A stretch of DNA of 64,000 nt. Source: Candidatus Sumerlaeaceae bacterium (GTDB taxonomy: Bacteria > Sumerlaeota > Sumerlaeia > Sumerlaeales > Sumerlaeaceae). The stretch spans positions 1-64,000 of the forward strand of contig JAOAAY010000008.1 of the NCBI GenBank assembly GCA_026418615.1, written 5' to 3'. Each line of letters begins with the position of its first letter. The stretch's first letter is position 1. Shown one piece after another: positions 25,236 through 33,848 of this stretch. The notes under the pieces were generated by a model that was not told the DNA's origin, did no database searches, and saw nothing but the letters and a program-made list of their open reading frames with translations. Position numbers and translations under genes: made by a program.

Positions 25236-26171
25236 ATGCGATTGCGTCTTAGAGAAATTTATGAGAGCCACCGCCCGGCTGTCTCGGTGGAGTTCTTTCC
25301 GCCGAAGACGCCGCAGGGAGAGCAGAGCCTGGCGGCACGCATTCCCGACATTGCCGCCCTCAAGCCCGCGTTCTGTTCCGTCACATACGGCGCAGGCGGC
25401 AGTACGCGCAGCAAAACCCTTGAGTGGGTAACCCGGCTGCGTCACGAATTCGGACTCGAGGTCATGTGCCACCTGACCTGCGTGGGACACTCACGCGGCG
25501 AATTGGACGCGATCCTTGCGCAATTGGCTTCGGCGGGCATCGAAAACATCATCGCCCTGCGGGGCGATCCCCCGGCCGACAGCCCCGGCTGGCAGCCGCA
25601 TCCCGACGGTTACACGCACGCCGTGGAATTGGTGCGGGCGGCCCGCGCCACCGGCCGCTTCTCCATCGCTGTCGCCGGTTTTCCCGAAGTCCATCCGGAG
25701 GCCCCCGACCGGGAGACCGACCTGCGCTATCTGGCCGAAAAGGTGGCTGCCGGCGCGGACGCGATCATAACCCAACTGTTTTTTGACAACGACGATTACT
25801 TCCGCTTCGTCGAAGATCTGCGGCGCCTCGGGGTGACGGTGCCCGTTGTGCCGGGCATCCTGCCCTTCCGGACGGCCGCGCAACTGCGCAAGTTTACAAC
25901 CGTCTACGCCCGCACCAAGAACGGCCCGGCGCATATTCCGCGCGACCTTGAGCGGCGCGTGGCCCGCGTGGAAAACGACGATGAGGCCGCGGCCCGGCTG
26001 GGTGTGGATTACGCCACTTGGCAATGCCGCGACCTGCTCGACGGCGGTGCGCCCGGAATTCATTTTTACTGCCTGAACGAGTCCCGATCCGTTGAGGCCA
26101 TCCTGCGCAACCTCAACCTGGCCGGCCAGGCCGCGCCGGGAACCCAAGGCCTTACCGCCCCGGCTTCTTGA
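25236..26171 (+). CDS. metF: Methylenetetrahydrofolate reductase
   Basis: The 311-residue FAD enzyme reduces 5,10-methylene- to 5-methyltetrahydrofolate for methionine synthesis. It starts with the barrel strand SVEFFPPKTPQGEQSL and shows FCSVTYGAGGSTRSKTLEW, HLTCVGHSRGELD and the IIALRGDPPAD stretch that binds FAD and folate. The length fits the bacterial catalytic domain without a regulatory C-terminal domain. CAGGAGGAG lies immediately upstream of the ATG, a strong ribosome binding site. Its 3' end overlaps the convergent era gene by 20 bases. It follows psuG by 56 bases on the same strand but is not functionally linked to it in an obvious way. Confidence 0.96.
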   Translation: MRLRLREIYESHRPAVSVEFFPPKTPQGEQSLAARIPDIAALKPAFCSVTYGAGGSTRSKTLEWVTRLRHEFGLEVMCHLTCVGHSRGELDAILAQLASAGIENIIALRGDPPADSPGWQPHPDGYTHAVELVRAARATGRFSIAVAGFPEVHPEAPDRETDLRYLAEKVAAGADAIITQLFFDNDDYFRFVEDLRRLGVTVPVVPGILPFRTAAQLRKFTTVYARTKNGPAHIPRDLERRVARVENDDEAAARLGVDYATWQCRDLLDGGAPGIHFYCLNESRSVEAILRNLNLAGQAAPGTQGLTAPAS

Positions 26172-27048
26172 AACCGAAGCGGACAAGGTCAGGCTCGCGC
26201 CGACGCCAGTTTTTGCGGACCTTTACCCATAGTTCCAGGTAAGCGGGCCGCCCCGTCAGCGCCTCGATTTCCTGCCGGGCCTCGCGGCCGATCTGCTTCA
26301 GGGTCCGACCACCTTCCCCGATGACAATGCCTTTCTGGCTCTCGTGTTCCACATAAATGATTATGCGGATGAAGTCCTTTTGGGGCCGCTCTTCAAAGGC
26401 GTCCACCTCCGTGTAAACGGCGTAGGGGACCTCCTGTTGCAAGTACAGGAAAACTTTTTCCCGGACGGCTTCGGCGGCAAAGAACCGTTCGTCGCGATCC
26501 GAGAGTTGGTCCGGGTCATAGTAAAGCGGCCCGGCGGGCAGGTGGCTGACGATCTCGGCAATGAGCCTGTCGAGACCCGCGCGTTGGAGCGCAGACACCC
26601 GCACCGTGGCAGCATAGTCGGCGGAATCCAAGCCCGGCGGCAGCCGGTCGCGATGTTCGGGCGCCAGCAAATCCGTTTTGTTTACCACAAGCAGCCGGGC
26701 GCGAGGCCGGGCGCGCGCCAGCAGCGCGGTGAGACGCTCGTTAGGAGGTTCGCGGTCCGTCGCGTCCACCAAATGCAGCAGAACATCCACATGTTCGATG
26801 GCCTCCTCGGCGCGAGCCATGAGCGACTCGTTCAGGCGGTCGCGCGGAACAATGACACCCGGGGTATCAACGAACACAATTTGGTAATCGTCGCCCGTCA
26901 GGATGCCGCCGATGCGATCGCGCGTGGTTTGCGGCTTGTCGGACACGATGGCGATCTTCATCCCCACAAGGGCGTTCATCAGGGTGGACTTGCCCGCATT
27001 GGGCTTGCCCAAGATCGCGGCGTATCCGGAGCGAAACGGTTTGTCCAT
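26152..27048 (-). CDS. era: GTPase Era
   Basis: The 298-residue GTPase assists 16S rRNA maturation and 30S assembly. Motifs in order are the P-loop G14-K-P-N-A-G-K-S21, the G2 threonine in KPQTTRDRI, the G3 motif D61-T-P-G, the G4 motif NKTD in LLVVNKTDLL, and a C-terminal KH domain with GEGGRTLKQIGREARQ. The start at 27048 gives a standard N-terminus (MDKPFRSGYA); the open frame reaches 27117. The C-terminus overlaps metF on the opposite strand by 20 bases. The next gene, on the plus strand, starts 109 bases upstream. Confidence 0.97.
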   Translation of the reverse strand: MDKPFRSGYAAILGKPNAGKSTLMNALVGMKIAIVSDKPQTTRDRIGGILTGDDYQIVFVDTPGVIVPRDRLNESLMARAEEAIEHVDVLLHLVDATDREPPNERLTALLARARPRARLLVVNKTDLLAPEHRDRLPPGLDSADYAATVRVSALQRAGLDRLIAEIVSHLPAGPLYYDPDQLSDRDERFFAAEAVREKVFLYLQQEVPYAVYTEVDAFEERPQKDFIRIIIYVEHESQKGIVIGEGGRTLKQIGREARQEIEALTGRPAYLELWVKVRKNWRRREPDLVRFGFKKPGR

Positions 27049-27157
27049 GTCAGTCCTGCAAGACAAGTCGCGCGGGCGGCGCGGAAACAAAAGCAAAATT
27101 GCCTCCGAACGGCGCATAAGCCCGCCGCTTTAAGGATAGTTCCCGCGTTTGGAAATC

Positions 27158-28189
27158 ATGCATCAGGGCGTGCAAAGACAACTGCTGAGCCGTGCGGTGG
27201 CGGCCTTGCTGGGATTGGCAGCAAGCATCGGCTGGCCCTACAATCCTGCGGCGGGCGATTACTCCAAAGCCAACCCGTCGCATATACGGCTGGCCTCGTG
27301 GAATGTCGCGCGCAACTGGGGGTCGTCCACCCCGTCCATTGACGCCGCCATGACGCGTGTGTTGCGCCTGATCAACCCGGATGTCCTTGCGCTGCAGGAG
27401 ATTCCCGAGTCGTTCACCGCGGCGCAGGTCCAAGCCAAAATGAATACGATTCTGCCGCTGCCCGGCGGCCAGCAGTGGCAGGTGCATCTGGGTATCTCCG
27501 ACGGATACATCCGCAACGCTTTGCTCACACGACGCCCCATGACCATGCAAATCACGGATACCGTGCCCTCCTCGGAACTGCGCGGCGTGACAGGCGCTCT
27601 CGTGGATCTCGAATCCACCGTGCCGCGCGATCTTTACGCGATGTCTGTGCACCTGAAATGCTGTACGGGCGTCACCGAGACCTCGCGGCGACAGCGTCAC
27701 GCCAACGCCCTTGCCAAATGGTTTGGCGACATCAGAACCCCCGGCGGCTCCATCAACCTCCCAACCCACACCCCGGCCGTGGTCATGGGCGACTTCAACT
27801 TCGTTGATCCGGATCCGCAGCAGCCCGAGGTGACACTGCGCACCGGCGACATCACCGACAACGCAACCTTCGGTCCGGACATCAAAGGCGACTGGGACGC
27901 CTCCGACCTGCTCGATGTGCTTCCGACCGATCCGTTTACCGGTGATCCTGACACTTGGCCCGCCAGTTCGTCATCGCCGTCGTCGCGCCTCGACCGTTTC
28001 TACCTGACGGATTCAGTGCTGACCGTCGCCAACAAGTTCGTCGTAAACACCCGCACGATGACGGCCGCCGCACGCACGGCGGCGGGAGTCCAGCAATTAG
28101 ATGTGGAAACGGCGTCTGACCACCTGCCTGTCGTGCTTGACCTGACCAACATCGTGCCGGTGACCGTCTCAGAATTCTTCCTGGAGTAA
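27158..28189 (+). CDS. Secreted endonuclease/exonuclease/phosphatase (EEP) family hydrolase
   Basis: The 343-residue protein has an N-terminal hydrophobic leader (AVAALLGLAASIGWPY) and then an EEP catalytic domain. Motifs are LASWNVARNW, LALQEIPES with the metal-binding Glu, MSVHLKC, VVMGDFNFVDPD and the closing SDHLPVVLDL, covering the metal and catalytic residues of DNase I/inositol-phosphatase-like enzymes. It ends in NIVPVTVSEFFLE without a sorting signal. Substrate, nuclease or phosphodiesterase, cannot be told from sequence. Candidate starts are TTG at 27149 and ATG at 27158; I chose the ATG. The gene is divergent from era and convergent with mutS2. Confidence 0.87.
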   Translation: MHQGVQRQLLSRAVAALLGLAASIGWPYNPAAGDYSKANPSHIRLASWNVARNWGSSTPSIDAAMTRVLRLINPDVLALQEIPESFTAAQVQAKMNTILPLPGGQQWQVHLGISDGYIRNALLTRRPMTMQITDTVPSSELRGVTGALVDLESTVPRDLYAMSVHLKCCTGVTETSRRQRHANALAKWFGDIRTPGGSINLPTHTPAVVMGDFNFVDPDPQQPEVTLRTGDITDNATFGPDIKGDWDASDLLDVLPTDPFTGDPDTWPASSSSPSSRLDRFYLTDSVLTVANKFVVNTRTMTAAARTAAGVQQLDVETASDHLPVVLDLTNIVPVTVSEFFLE

Positions 28190-28209
28190 CCGGCCCGCTT
28201 TTCCGGCGC

Positions 28210-30576
28210 TCAGCGCAGATCCACGATCGTGACCGAGCCGCCCCCCTCATTGGGCGTTCCATGGCGGTAGCGTTTGACAAGCGGGTGGCCGCGCAGGTGC
28301 TCGTGCAGCGCGCGCCGGACAGCCCCGGTGCCGTGGCCATGCACCAGCCGCACAAAATTTAATCCGGCGGCCAGCGCCCTATCCAGAAATTGGTCCGTCT
28401 TTTCCAGTGCCTCTTGCACGCGCATGCCGTGCAAATCGAGCGAAAGGGGAACTTCGGCAGGCCGTTTATAGGAAACAGCGCCCGTACCGGCGGGCGGCGG
28501 CGCCGACACCCCCCCGTCGGGCGTGCCCACCTCGGAGGCCATGCGCAGGTCATCATATGCCACTGTGGCCGTCACCTTGCGCAGTCTGACGCGCACGGCG
28601 TTGCGCTGGGGAAGCACTTCCTCCACCGTCCCATCTTCATTGAGGCTGGCCACACGGACCCGGTCGCCCTTTTGCAGCGTCGCAGGATCCGGGACGCCGC
28701 TCGCCCCCCCGTGCTCGCGGCGCTCGGCGACGGCCGCACTCTGCGCCGCTTCGAGTTCGCGCTTGGCGGCAAGCAGTTCCTGTTTGGAGGGCTGGCGGGC
28801 CAGCAAGGCCTCCACCTTCGCACGCAGGGCTGCCAACTCCCGCTCCTTCTCAGCGGCCATTTCCGCCCGCAACTTGCGCCGCTGTTCGGCCAGACGCCGG
28901 CGCTCGGCCTCCATGTCCACGGTGGCCGTCTCAAGCGCAGCGCGCGCCTCTTCCGTCGCAGCCAATTGCGCAGCCAACCGGTTTTCTTTCTCCTGCAGGC
29001 TCAGGATGAGCGCCGTCGCATCCAGTTCGCCCTCCGGCCTCAGCGCCCGCGCCCGCGCGATGATTTCCGGCGGAATGCCCACCTGCTCGGCTACGACGAG
29101 CGCCTCGCTGATGCCCGGCACATCCAGTTGAAGCCGGAAAGTGGGCCGGTGGCTTGTCGGGTCGAGCCGGAACGATGCGTTGCGCCCCCCGGGGTAGCCC
29201 TCGGCCCAGTTCTTGAGCACGGCGAGATGGGTCGAGACGATCGTCAGGGCGCCGCGCTCGGCCAGCGACTCGAGGATCGCCACGGCCAGCGCGCCCCCCT
29301 CGCCGGGGTCCGTGGCCGTGCCGAGTTCATCGAGCAGCACGAGGGCGCGCGGGCCGGCCCGACGCAGGATTTCGCAGATACGCCGCATGTGGGCACTGAA
29401 GGTGCTCTCACCCTCCAGCACGCTCTGCTCGTCGCCAATGGCGGCCAGAATTTCCGTGAACACGGGCAGATGGCTGCGCTTGTCCGCCGGAACGGGCACG
29501 CCGCACTGCAGCATGAGCGCCGTCAGTCCAATAGTTTTCAGTGCCGTCGTCTTGCCGCCGGCATTCGGCCCCGTGATGATCAGCACACGGTCGGCCGCAT
29601 CGAGCGCCAGATGGAGCGGCCGCGACGCGGAGCGATCCGCTGTGTACAGGAGCGGGTGGTGGGCGCCAGCCAGTCCAAGCGGGCGCTCCGGCCCGGTCAG
29701 CACCGGGAAGGTGCCGTCAAATTCCATCCCGAACCGGGCCTTGGCCTGAATGAAGTCGAACTCGGCAAGGATTTCCAGATTCGTCAGCAGAACATTCATT
29801 TCGTCGCGGGCGTGATTGGCCACGCGCAGCAGAATGCGGAAGATTTCCTCGCGCTCGCTCAGTTTGAGGTCGGCCAAATGGTTGGATTCCTCGAGGATGG
29901 CGAACGGCTCGATGAAAACCGTCTCTCCCGTGTTGGAGGAGTCGTGGATGATGCCGGGCACCTTGCCCCGGTTGGTGCTTTTGACCGGCAGGACATAACG
30001 GTCGTTGCGCAGGGTCCAGAAATCGTCCTGAAGATCCCCGCTGTCCGCAAGCGATCGCACCATTTTCTGGAGTTCCCGCTGGAGGCGCTGTTCCGTTGCA
30101 AAAATCTCGGCGCGCAGCCGCTGAAGGGCTTCGCTCGCCGTGTCGCGCACGGTGGCATCAGGCCCGATTTTCTCGTCAATAGACCGGATGAGTGCCGGGG
30201 CGTGATGCAGCGGCATGGCGAGGCTGTGAAGGTTGCGGCAGGTTTCGCGGCGCGGTTCGAGGAATGACCGCATGCGGCCGGCCGTCTCGAGAAAATGGCG
30301 CAGATCGAGCAACTCAGCGGGGTCGAGGATGGCGCGTTCGCGGGCCACCTTGCGCAAATGCAGCGTCACATCGCGCAACTCGTGGATCGGCGGCTCGGTT
30401 CGCTCTGCCAACAGATTCATGTACTCGCGCACCAGCGCGATAGCCATCTCGAGGTCGGCCTCGGCCGTCATGGGCCGCATTTGCTCCACACGGCTGCGGC
30501 CAAGGTCGCACACGCAGCGGGCCGCAAGCAGTTCGCGCACGGCCGGCATTTCGAGCCGGCGTTCGTCAAAACTCAT
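28210..30576 (-). CDS. mutS2: Endonuclease MutS2
   Basis: The 788-residue protein has the MutS2 domain order: a long helical lever/core region from residue 1 to about 310, an ATPase with Walker A ITGPNAGGKTTALK (about 330-343), Walker B VLLDELGTATDP, and then a coiled-coil linker rich in Glu, Arg and Ala (about 520-640). A C-terminal Smr endonuclease domain (about 708-788) shows LDLHGMRVQEALE and LVHGHGTGAVRRALHEHL. It lacks the mismatch-recognition domain I of MutS. MutS2 proteins act in recombination control and in rescue of collided ribosomes. The start at 30576 is typical. The region between it and the oxidoreductase beta gene is 92 bases. Confidence 0.96.
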   Translation of the reverse strand: MSFDERRLEMPAVRELLAARCVCDLGRSRVEQMRPMTAEADLEMAIALVREYMNLLAERTEPPIHELRDVTLHLRKVARERAILDPAELLDLRHFLETAGRMRSFLEPRRETCRNLHSLAMPLHHAPALIRSIDEKIGPDATVRDTASEALQRLRAEIFATEQRLQRELQKMVRSLADSGDLQDDFWTLRNDRYVLPVKSTNRGKVPGIIHDSSNTGETVFIEPFAILEESNHLADLKLSEREEIFRILLRVANHARDEMNVLLTNLEILAEFDFIQAKARFGMEFDGTFPVLTGPERPLGLAGAHHPLLYTADRSASRPLHLALDAADRVLIITGPNAGGKTTALKTIGLTALMLQCGVPVPADKRSHLPVFTEILAAIGDEQSVLEGESTFSAHMRRICEILRRAGPRALVLLDELGTATDPGEGGALAVAILESLAERGALTIVSTHLAVLKNWAEGYPGGRNASFRLDPTSHRPTFRLQLDVPGISEALVVAEQVGIPPEIIARARALRPEGELDATALILSLQEKENRLAAQLAATEEARAALETATVDMEAERRRLAEQRRKLRAEMAAEKERELAALRAKVEALLARQPSKQELLAAKRELEAAQSAAVAERREHGGASGVPDPATLQKGDRVRVASLNEDGTVEEVLPQRNAVRVRLRKVTATVAYDDLRMASEVGTPDGGVSAPPPAGTGAVSYKRPAEVPLSLDLHGMRVQEALEKTDQFLDRALAAGLNFVRLVHGHGTGAVRRALHEHLRGHPLVKRYRHGTPNEGGGSVTIVDLR

Positions 30577-30668
30577 GGTTGCCCACCGCCGTCATGATGG
30601 CCCGCATGCTCGCTGCGCCGGGCCTCCCAAGGCAAGCCGCAACCTCGGCCGACCCGGGGCGACACGCG

Positions 30669-31748
30669 TCAGCGGTAGGCTTCCATGACCTCGGCCAACA
30701 CCTCGGCTGCCGGACGCACGCGTTCCTCGGGCAGGTGCGCGAGTGGTTCGTCCACCAAGTTCATTTGCTCGGCCAAGGTGCGGCCGCGCACCGGACTGTG
30801 ATAGATCAGGCCTGTCAGAAACAGGCGTTCCTCTTGCGCCCGGTGGCATAGTTCGAGCGCCCGGATTTTATCGCGCGGGTCGTAATCATGCTCGAGTTTG
30901 CGCAACAGCAGTTTCGACTGGTCCGGCAGGTCAATGGTAATCGTGGTGCCCTCGGCATAATCCGCCGTAATCGGTTCATAATAGGGAACGAATCCGACCT
31001 CATGCAGCGGATCTTCGTTTTCGCGCGCAAACTTGAGGCTCTTCGTCGAACCTTCGTGATTATTGAAGGTCACGCACGGCGACACCACATCCACCACCGC
31101 CGACCCGCCATGCGCCAACGCGCCTTTGAGCAACGGCACGAGTTGTTTGACATCGCCGGAAAACGACCGGGCGACATACTCGCAGCCCATTTCGATGGCC
31201 AGCGCGCAGCAATCAATCGGCGTCTGCTCGTTCTCAAAACCTTTTTTATGTGTCGAGCCCTTGTCTGCCGTGGCAGAAAACTGTCCTTTGGTCAGGCCAT
31301 ACACGCCGTTGTTCTCGATCACATAAACGATCGGCAGGTTGCGCCGCAGCATGTGAAGGAAATGCCCGAGCCCGATGGATGCCGTGTCGCCGTCACCGCT
31401 GACGCACACATGGACAAGACGGCGGTTGGCCAGATAAGACCCAGTCGCAATGGCCGCCGCGCGCCCGTGAACACCGTTGAAACCATGGGACAGGCTCATG
31501 AAATAGGCGGTGGTTTTACTCGAACACCCGATACCGCTCATCTTGGCGACATCGTACGGGCTGATGCCCATCTCGAAAAACGCCTTGATCAACTGGCTCG
31601 TGATGGAGTCGTGGCCGCAGCCTGCGCACAGGGTGGACGCTGCACCCTTGTAGGCTGCCATCGTCTCACCGATGCGGTTGGTGGGGGCCGGCTTGGCCGC
31701 CGGGGCCGCGGCAACCGCCGGCGCGCCGGCTGGCTCGCTGATGCTCAT
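30669..31748 (-). CDS. 2-oxoacid:ferredoxin oxidoreductase beta subunit
   Basis: The 359-residue protein is the thiamine diphosphate-binding beta subunit of a 2-oxoacid:acceptor oxidoreductase. After an Ala/Pro-rich extension (residues 1-26), iron-sulfur ligands Cys41 and Cys44 (CAGCGHDS) and Cys75 (SGIGCSSKTT) are visible. The ThDP/Mg motif runs from G118-D-G through E145-N-N, and GVYGLTKGQFSAT follows. This is the 2-oxoglutarate/pyruvate ferredoxin oxidoreductase (KorB/PorB) pattern; the substrate cannot be fixed from sequence. The gene overlaps the alpha subunit gene by four bases, so the two are translated together. Ferredoxin-type gamma/delta genes do not follow within the window. Confidence 0.94.
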   Translation of the reverse strand: MSISEPAGAPAVAAAPAAKPAPTNRIGETMAAYKGAASTLCAGCGHDSITSQLIKAFFEMGISPYDVAKMSGIGCSSKTTAYFMSLSHGFNGVHGRAAAIATGSYLANRRLVHVCVSGDGDTASIGLGHFLHMLRRNLPIVYVIENNGVYGLTKGQFSATADKGSTHKKGFENEQTPIDCCALAIEMGCEYVARSFSGDVKQLVPLLKGALAHGGSAVVDVVSPCVTFNNHEGSTKSLKFARENEDPLHEVGFVPYYEPITADYAEGTTITIDLPDQSKLLLRKLEHDYDPRDKIRALELCHRAQEERLFLTGLIYHSPVRGRTLAEQMNLVDEPLAHLPEERVRPAAEVLAEVMEAYR

Positions 31749-33592
31749 GGAGCGTAGGATCCTTTCGAGAGGACGCCCTCGACCACAGTATGCGCGTCGA
31801 GGGGAAGCCCGTTGTAATGCACAATGCCGCCAATGCGCGGCGCAAGGTCGGGATACTCGGCTTGAAGGATTGCGGCGACCTGCGCGTCGCGGTTCTGCTC
31901 GACCACGAAAACCCGCGAGTGCGCCGCGATGAATTCGCGCACGCTGTCGGCGGGCGGCAGCGCACGCAGCCGGAGATAATCCGTCGGGGTTGCGTGCTGC
32001 GTGGCGAGAATGTGCCTCGCCTCGGCAATGGCCTCATCGCTCGTGCCATAGCCAATCAGGGCGGCGCGGGGGTTATCCATCGTTTGGATTGCAGGCTGGG
32101 GCAGATTGTTCCGCGCGCCGTCAATCTTGCGCCGCAAGCGATCCAGGTTGTTCTGCCAGTCGGCCGGCTTTTCCGAACGCTTGGCTGCGTCGTCATGCCC
32201 CGCACCCTGCGTGAAATAGGCCGCCTTCGGGTGGCGCGTACCCGGAAGCGTCCGCCACCCGATGCCGTCGCCATCCACATCGCGGTAGCGCGCGAATCCG
32301 CCGAGCCGGTCGAGGTCTTGGGCTGTCAGCACCTTGCCGCGGTCCATCGGGCGCGTCGGCGGAGCAAACGGTTCGCTCATCCACAGGTTCATTCCCAGGT
32401 CGAGATCCGACATAATAAAAACCGGCGTCTGGAGCCGTTCCGCCAAGTCAAGGGCTTGCATGGCAAACTCGTAGCACTCGGCAAGGGTCGCCGGAATGAG
32501 CAGTGGGTGGCGGGTGTCGCCGTGAGACAGGTAATAAGCCGACATCATGTCGCCCTGACTCGTCCGCGTGGGCAGGCCTGTGCTCGGCCCGACGCGCTGC
32601 ACATCAATGACAACGGCCGGAATCTCGGCAAAATGTGCCAGTCCGACGATTTCTGCCATGAGCGAGATGCCCGGCCCGGAAGTTGCAGTGGCCGCTCGCG
32701 CTCCCGCCCACCCCGCACCCGTCACGATGCCGATGGCGGCCAGTTCATCCTCAGCCTGCACGATGGCGTAGGTCGCCTTGCCCGTTTCGGCGTCATGCCG
32801 GTACTTGGCCATAAAATCGGTCAACGCCTCGGCCAGACTGCTGCTGGGCGTGATGGGGTACCACGCGAACACGGTCAGGCCGCCATACATCAGGCCCAGC
32901 GCCATGGCCGTGTTGCCGTCCATGATGATCTTGCCAGCCGTTCGGTCCATTCGCCGGATCACAAACGGGCGATGCGGCGGCAAGTTGGCTTCGGCCCACG
33001 CGTGACCGGCCCGCGCTGCGGCAAGATTCAGGTCGGCAGCCTTGGGTTTGCCCGAAAACTGCTTGGCTATGGCGCGCCCGACTTCCTCCATGTCCAGTTC
33101 GAGGAGCCACGCCACCACTCCCACATAAATCATGTTCACCACCAGACGCCGCAACCGGGCATCCGGGCAAACCTCCGCCACCAGCCGCCCAAACGGCACC
33201 ACATGGACAATCAGATCATCGCGTGTCAGGTGCTTTTCCAGATCCGCATGAAGCACCAGCGTTGCCCCCGGCCGCAGCGCCGCAATGTCCTCCTCGACCG
33301 ACTCGACATTCATCGCGACAAACAGATCCGCATCGCGTCGCCGGGCCGTCCATCCCTGCGCGTTCGCACGAATGGTGAACCAAGTGGGAAGCCCCTGAAT
33401 GTTGGACGGAAACATGTTCTTGCCGCCAACAGGAACGCCCATCTGAAAAATGGTGCGCAAAAGAACCAAGTTGGCCGATTGGCTGCCGGTGCCGTTGGAG
33501 GTGGCTACCTGAATGACCACATCATTGATGACGGGCTCGTTGTCCTGAGTTGTGTTTCGGAAAGCCGGCTGGGTGCTCGGAGATGCCGTCAT
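31745..33592 (-). CDS. 2-oxoacid:ferredoxin oxidoreductase, fused gamma-alpha subunit
   Basis: The 615-residue protein fuses an N-terminal gamma (catalytic linker) domain of about 200 residues (NGTGSQSANLVLLRTIFQMG) with the pyrimidine-binding alpha domain. The latter shows GNTAMALGLMYGGLTVFAWYPITPSSSLAE, the conserved Glu region AEDELAAIGIVTGAGWAGARA-TATSGPG and RVGPSTGLPTRTSQGD. This is the KorA fusion form found in many anaerobes and thermophiles. With the beta subunit it forms a complex that reversibly converts a 2-oxoacid plus CoA to an acyl-CoA, reducing ferredoxin. The first gene of the operon starts at 33592. Upstream on this strand lies an imperfect inverted repeat that could be a control site. 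Confidence 0.94.
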   Translation of the reverse strand: MTASPSTQPAFRNTTQDNEPVINDVVIQVATSNGTGSQSANLVLLRTIFQMGVPVGGKNMFPSNIQGLPTWFTIRANAQGWTARRRDADLFVAMNVESVEEDIAALRPGATLVLHADLEKHLTRDDLIVHVVPFGRLVAEVCPDARLRRLVVNMIYVGVVAWLLELDMEEVGRAIAKQFSGKPKAADLNLAAARAGHAWAEANLPPHRPFVIRRMDRTAGKIIMDGNTAMALGLMYGGLTVFAWYPITPSSSLAEALTDFMAKYRHDAETGKATYAIVQAEDELAAIGIVTGAGWAGARAATATSGPGISLMAEIVGLAHFAEIPAVVIDVQRVGPSTGLPTRTSQGDMMSAYYLSHGDTRHPLLIPATLAECYEFAMQALDLAERLQTPVFIMSDLDLGMNLWMSEPFAPPTRPMDRGKVLTAQDLDRLGGFARYRDVDGDGIGWRTLPGTRHPKAAYFTQGAGHDDAAKRSEKPADWQNNLDRLRRKIDGARNNLPQPAIQTMDNPRAALIGYGTSDEAIAEARHILATQHATPTDYLRLRALPPADSVREFIAAHSRVFVVEQNRDAQVAAILQAEYPDLAPRIGGIVHYNGLPLDAHTVVEGVLSKGSYAP

Positions 33593-33628
33593 GAAATCAA
33601 CCTGCCCGTTGATGACTTGGTCATGGCG

Positions 33629-33647
33629 CTAATCTCTACCGAATTAG
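33629..33647. promoter_or_regulatory. Short inverted repeat upstream of the oxidoreductase operon
   Basis: CTAAT and ATTAG, separated by nine bases, lie 37-55 bases upstream of the alpha-subunit start, between two divergent genes. The surrounding bases are AT-rich, unlike the neighbouring coding DNA. This could be an operator for a redox-responsive regulator. The arms are only five bases long, so chance is a real alternative. Confidence 0.2.
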
Positions 33648-33848
33648 TAGCGATTTAGTCTTTTTTCTTGGGACAGGTTGAAATTCTCAAAATGCCAACT
33701 CCTATGAGGGCGGATGGAGCGTTATGTTTTTCCGCGGGCGATTCCTGCGAGGAAGTCATTTTGCCATGATCCGACGAACGAGACTTGACGAGACAGGCGC
33801 ACGAACTGTGCCCGCGTGCCAGCCCACCGGACGGCGGCGGCAACGCGG

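Noticed and set aside
28390-30267. Long frame antisense to mutS2
   Set aside because: It lies entirely opposite conserved mutS2 and has no recognisable motif.
31790-33658. Long frame antisense to the oxidoreductase alpha gene
   Set aside because: Opposite a clear conserved gene, with low-complexity Arg/Gly-rich translation.
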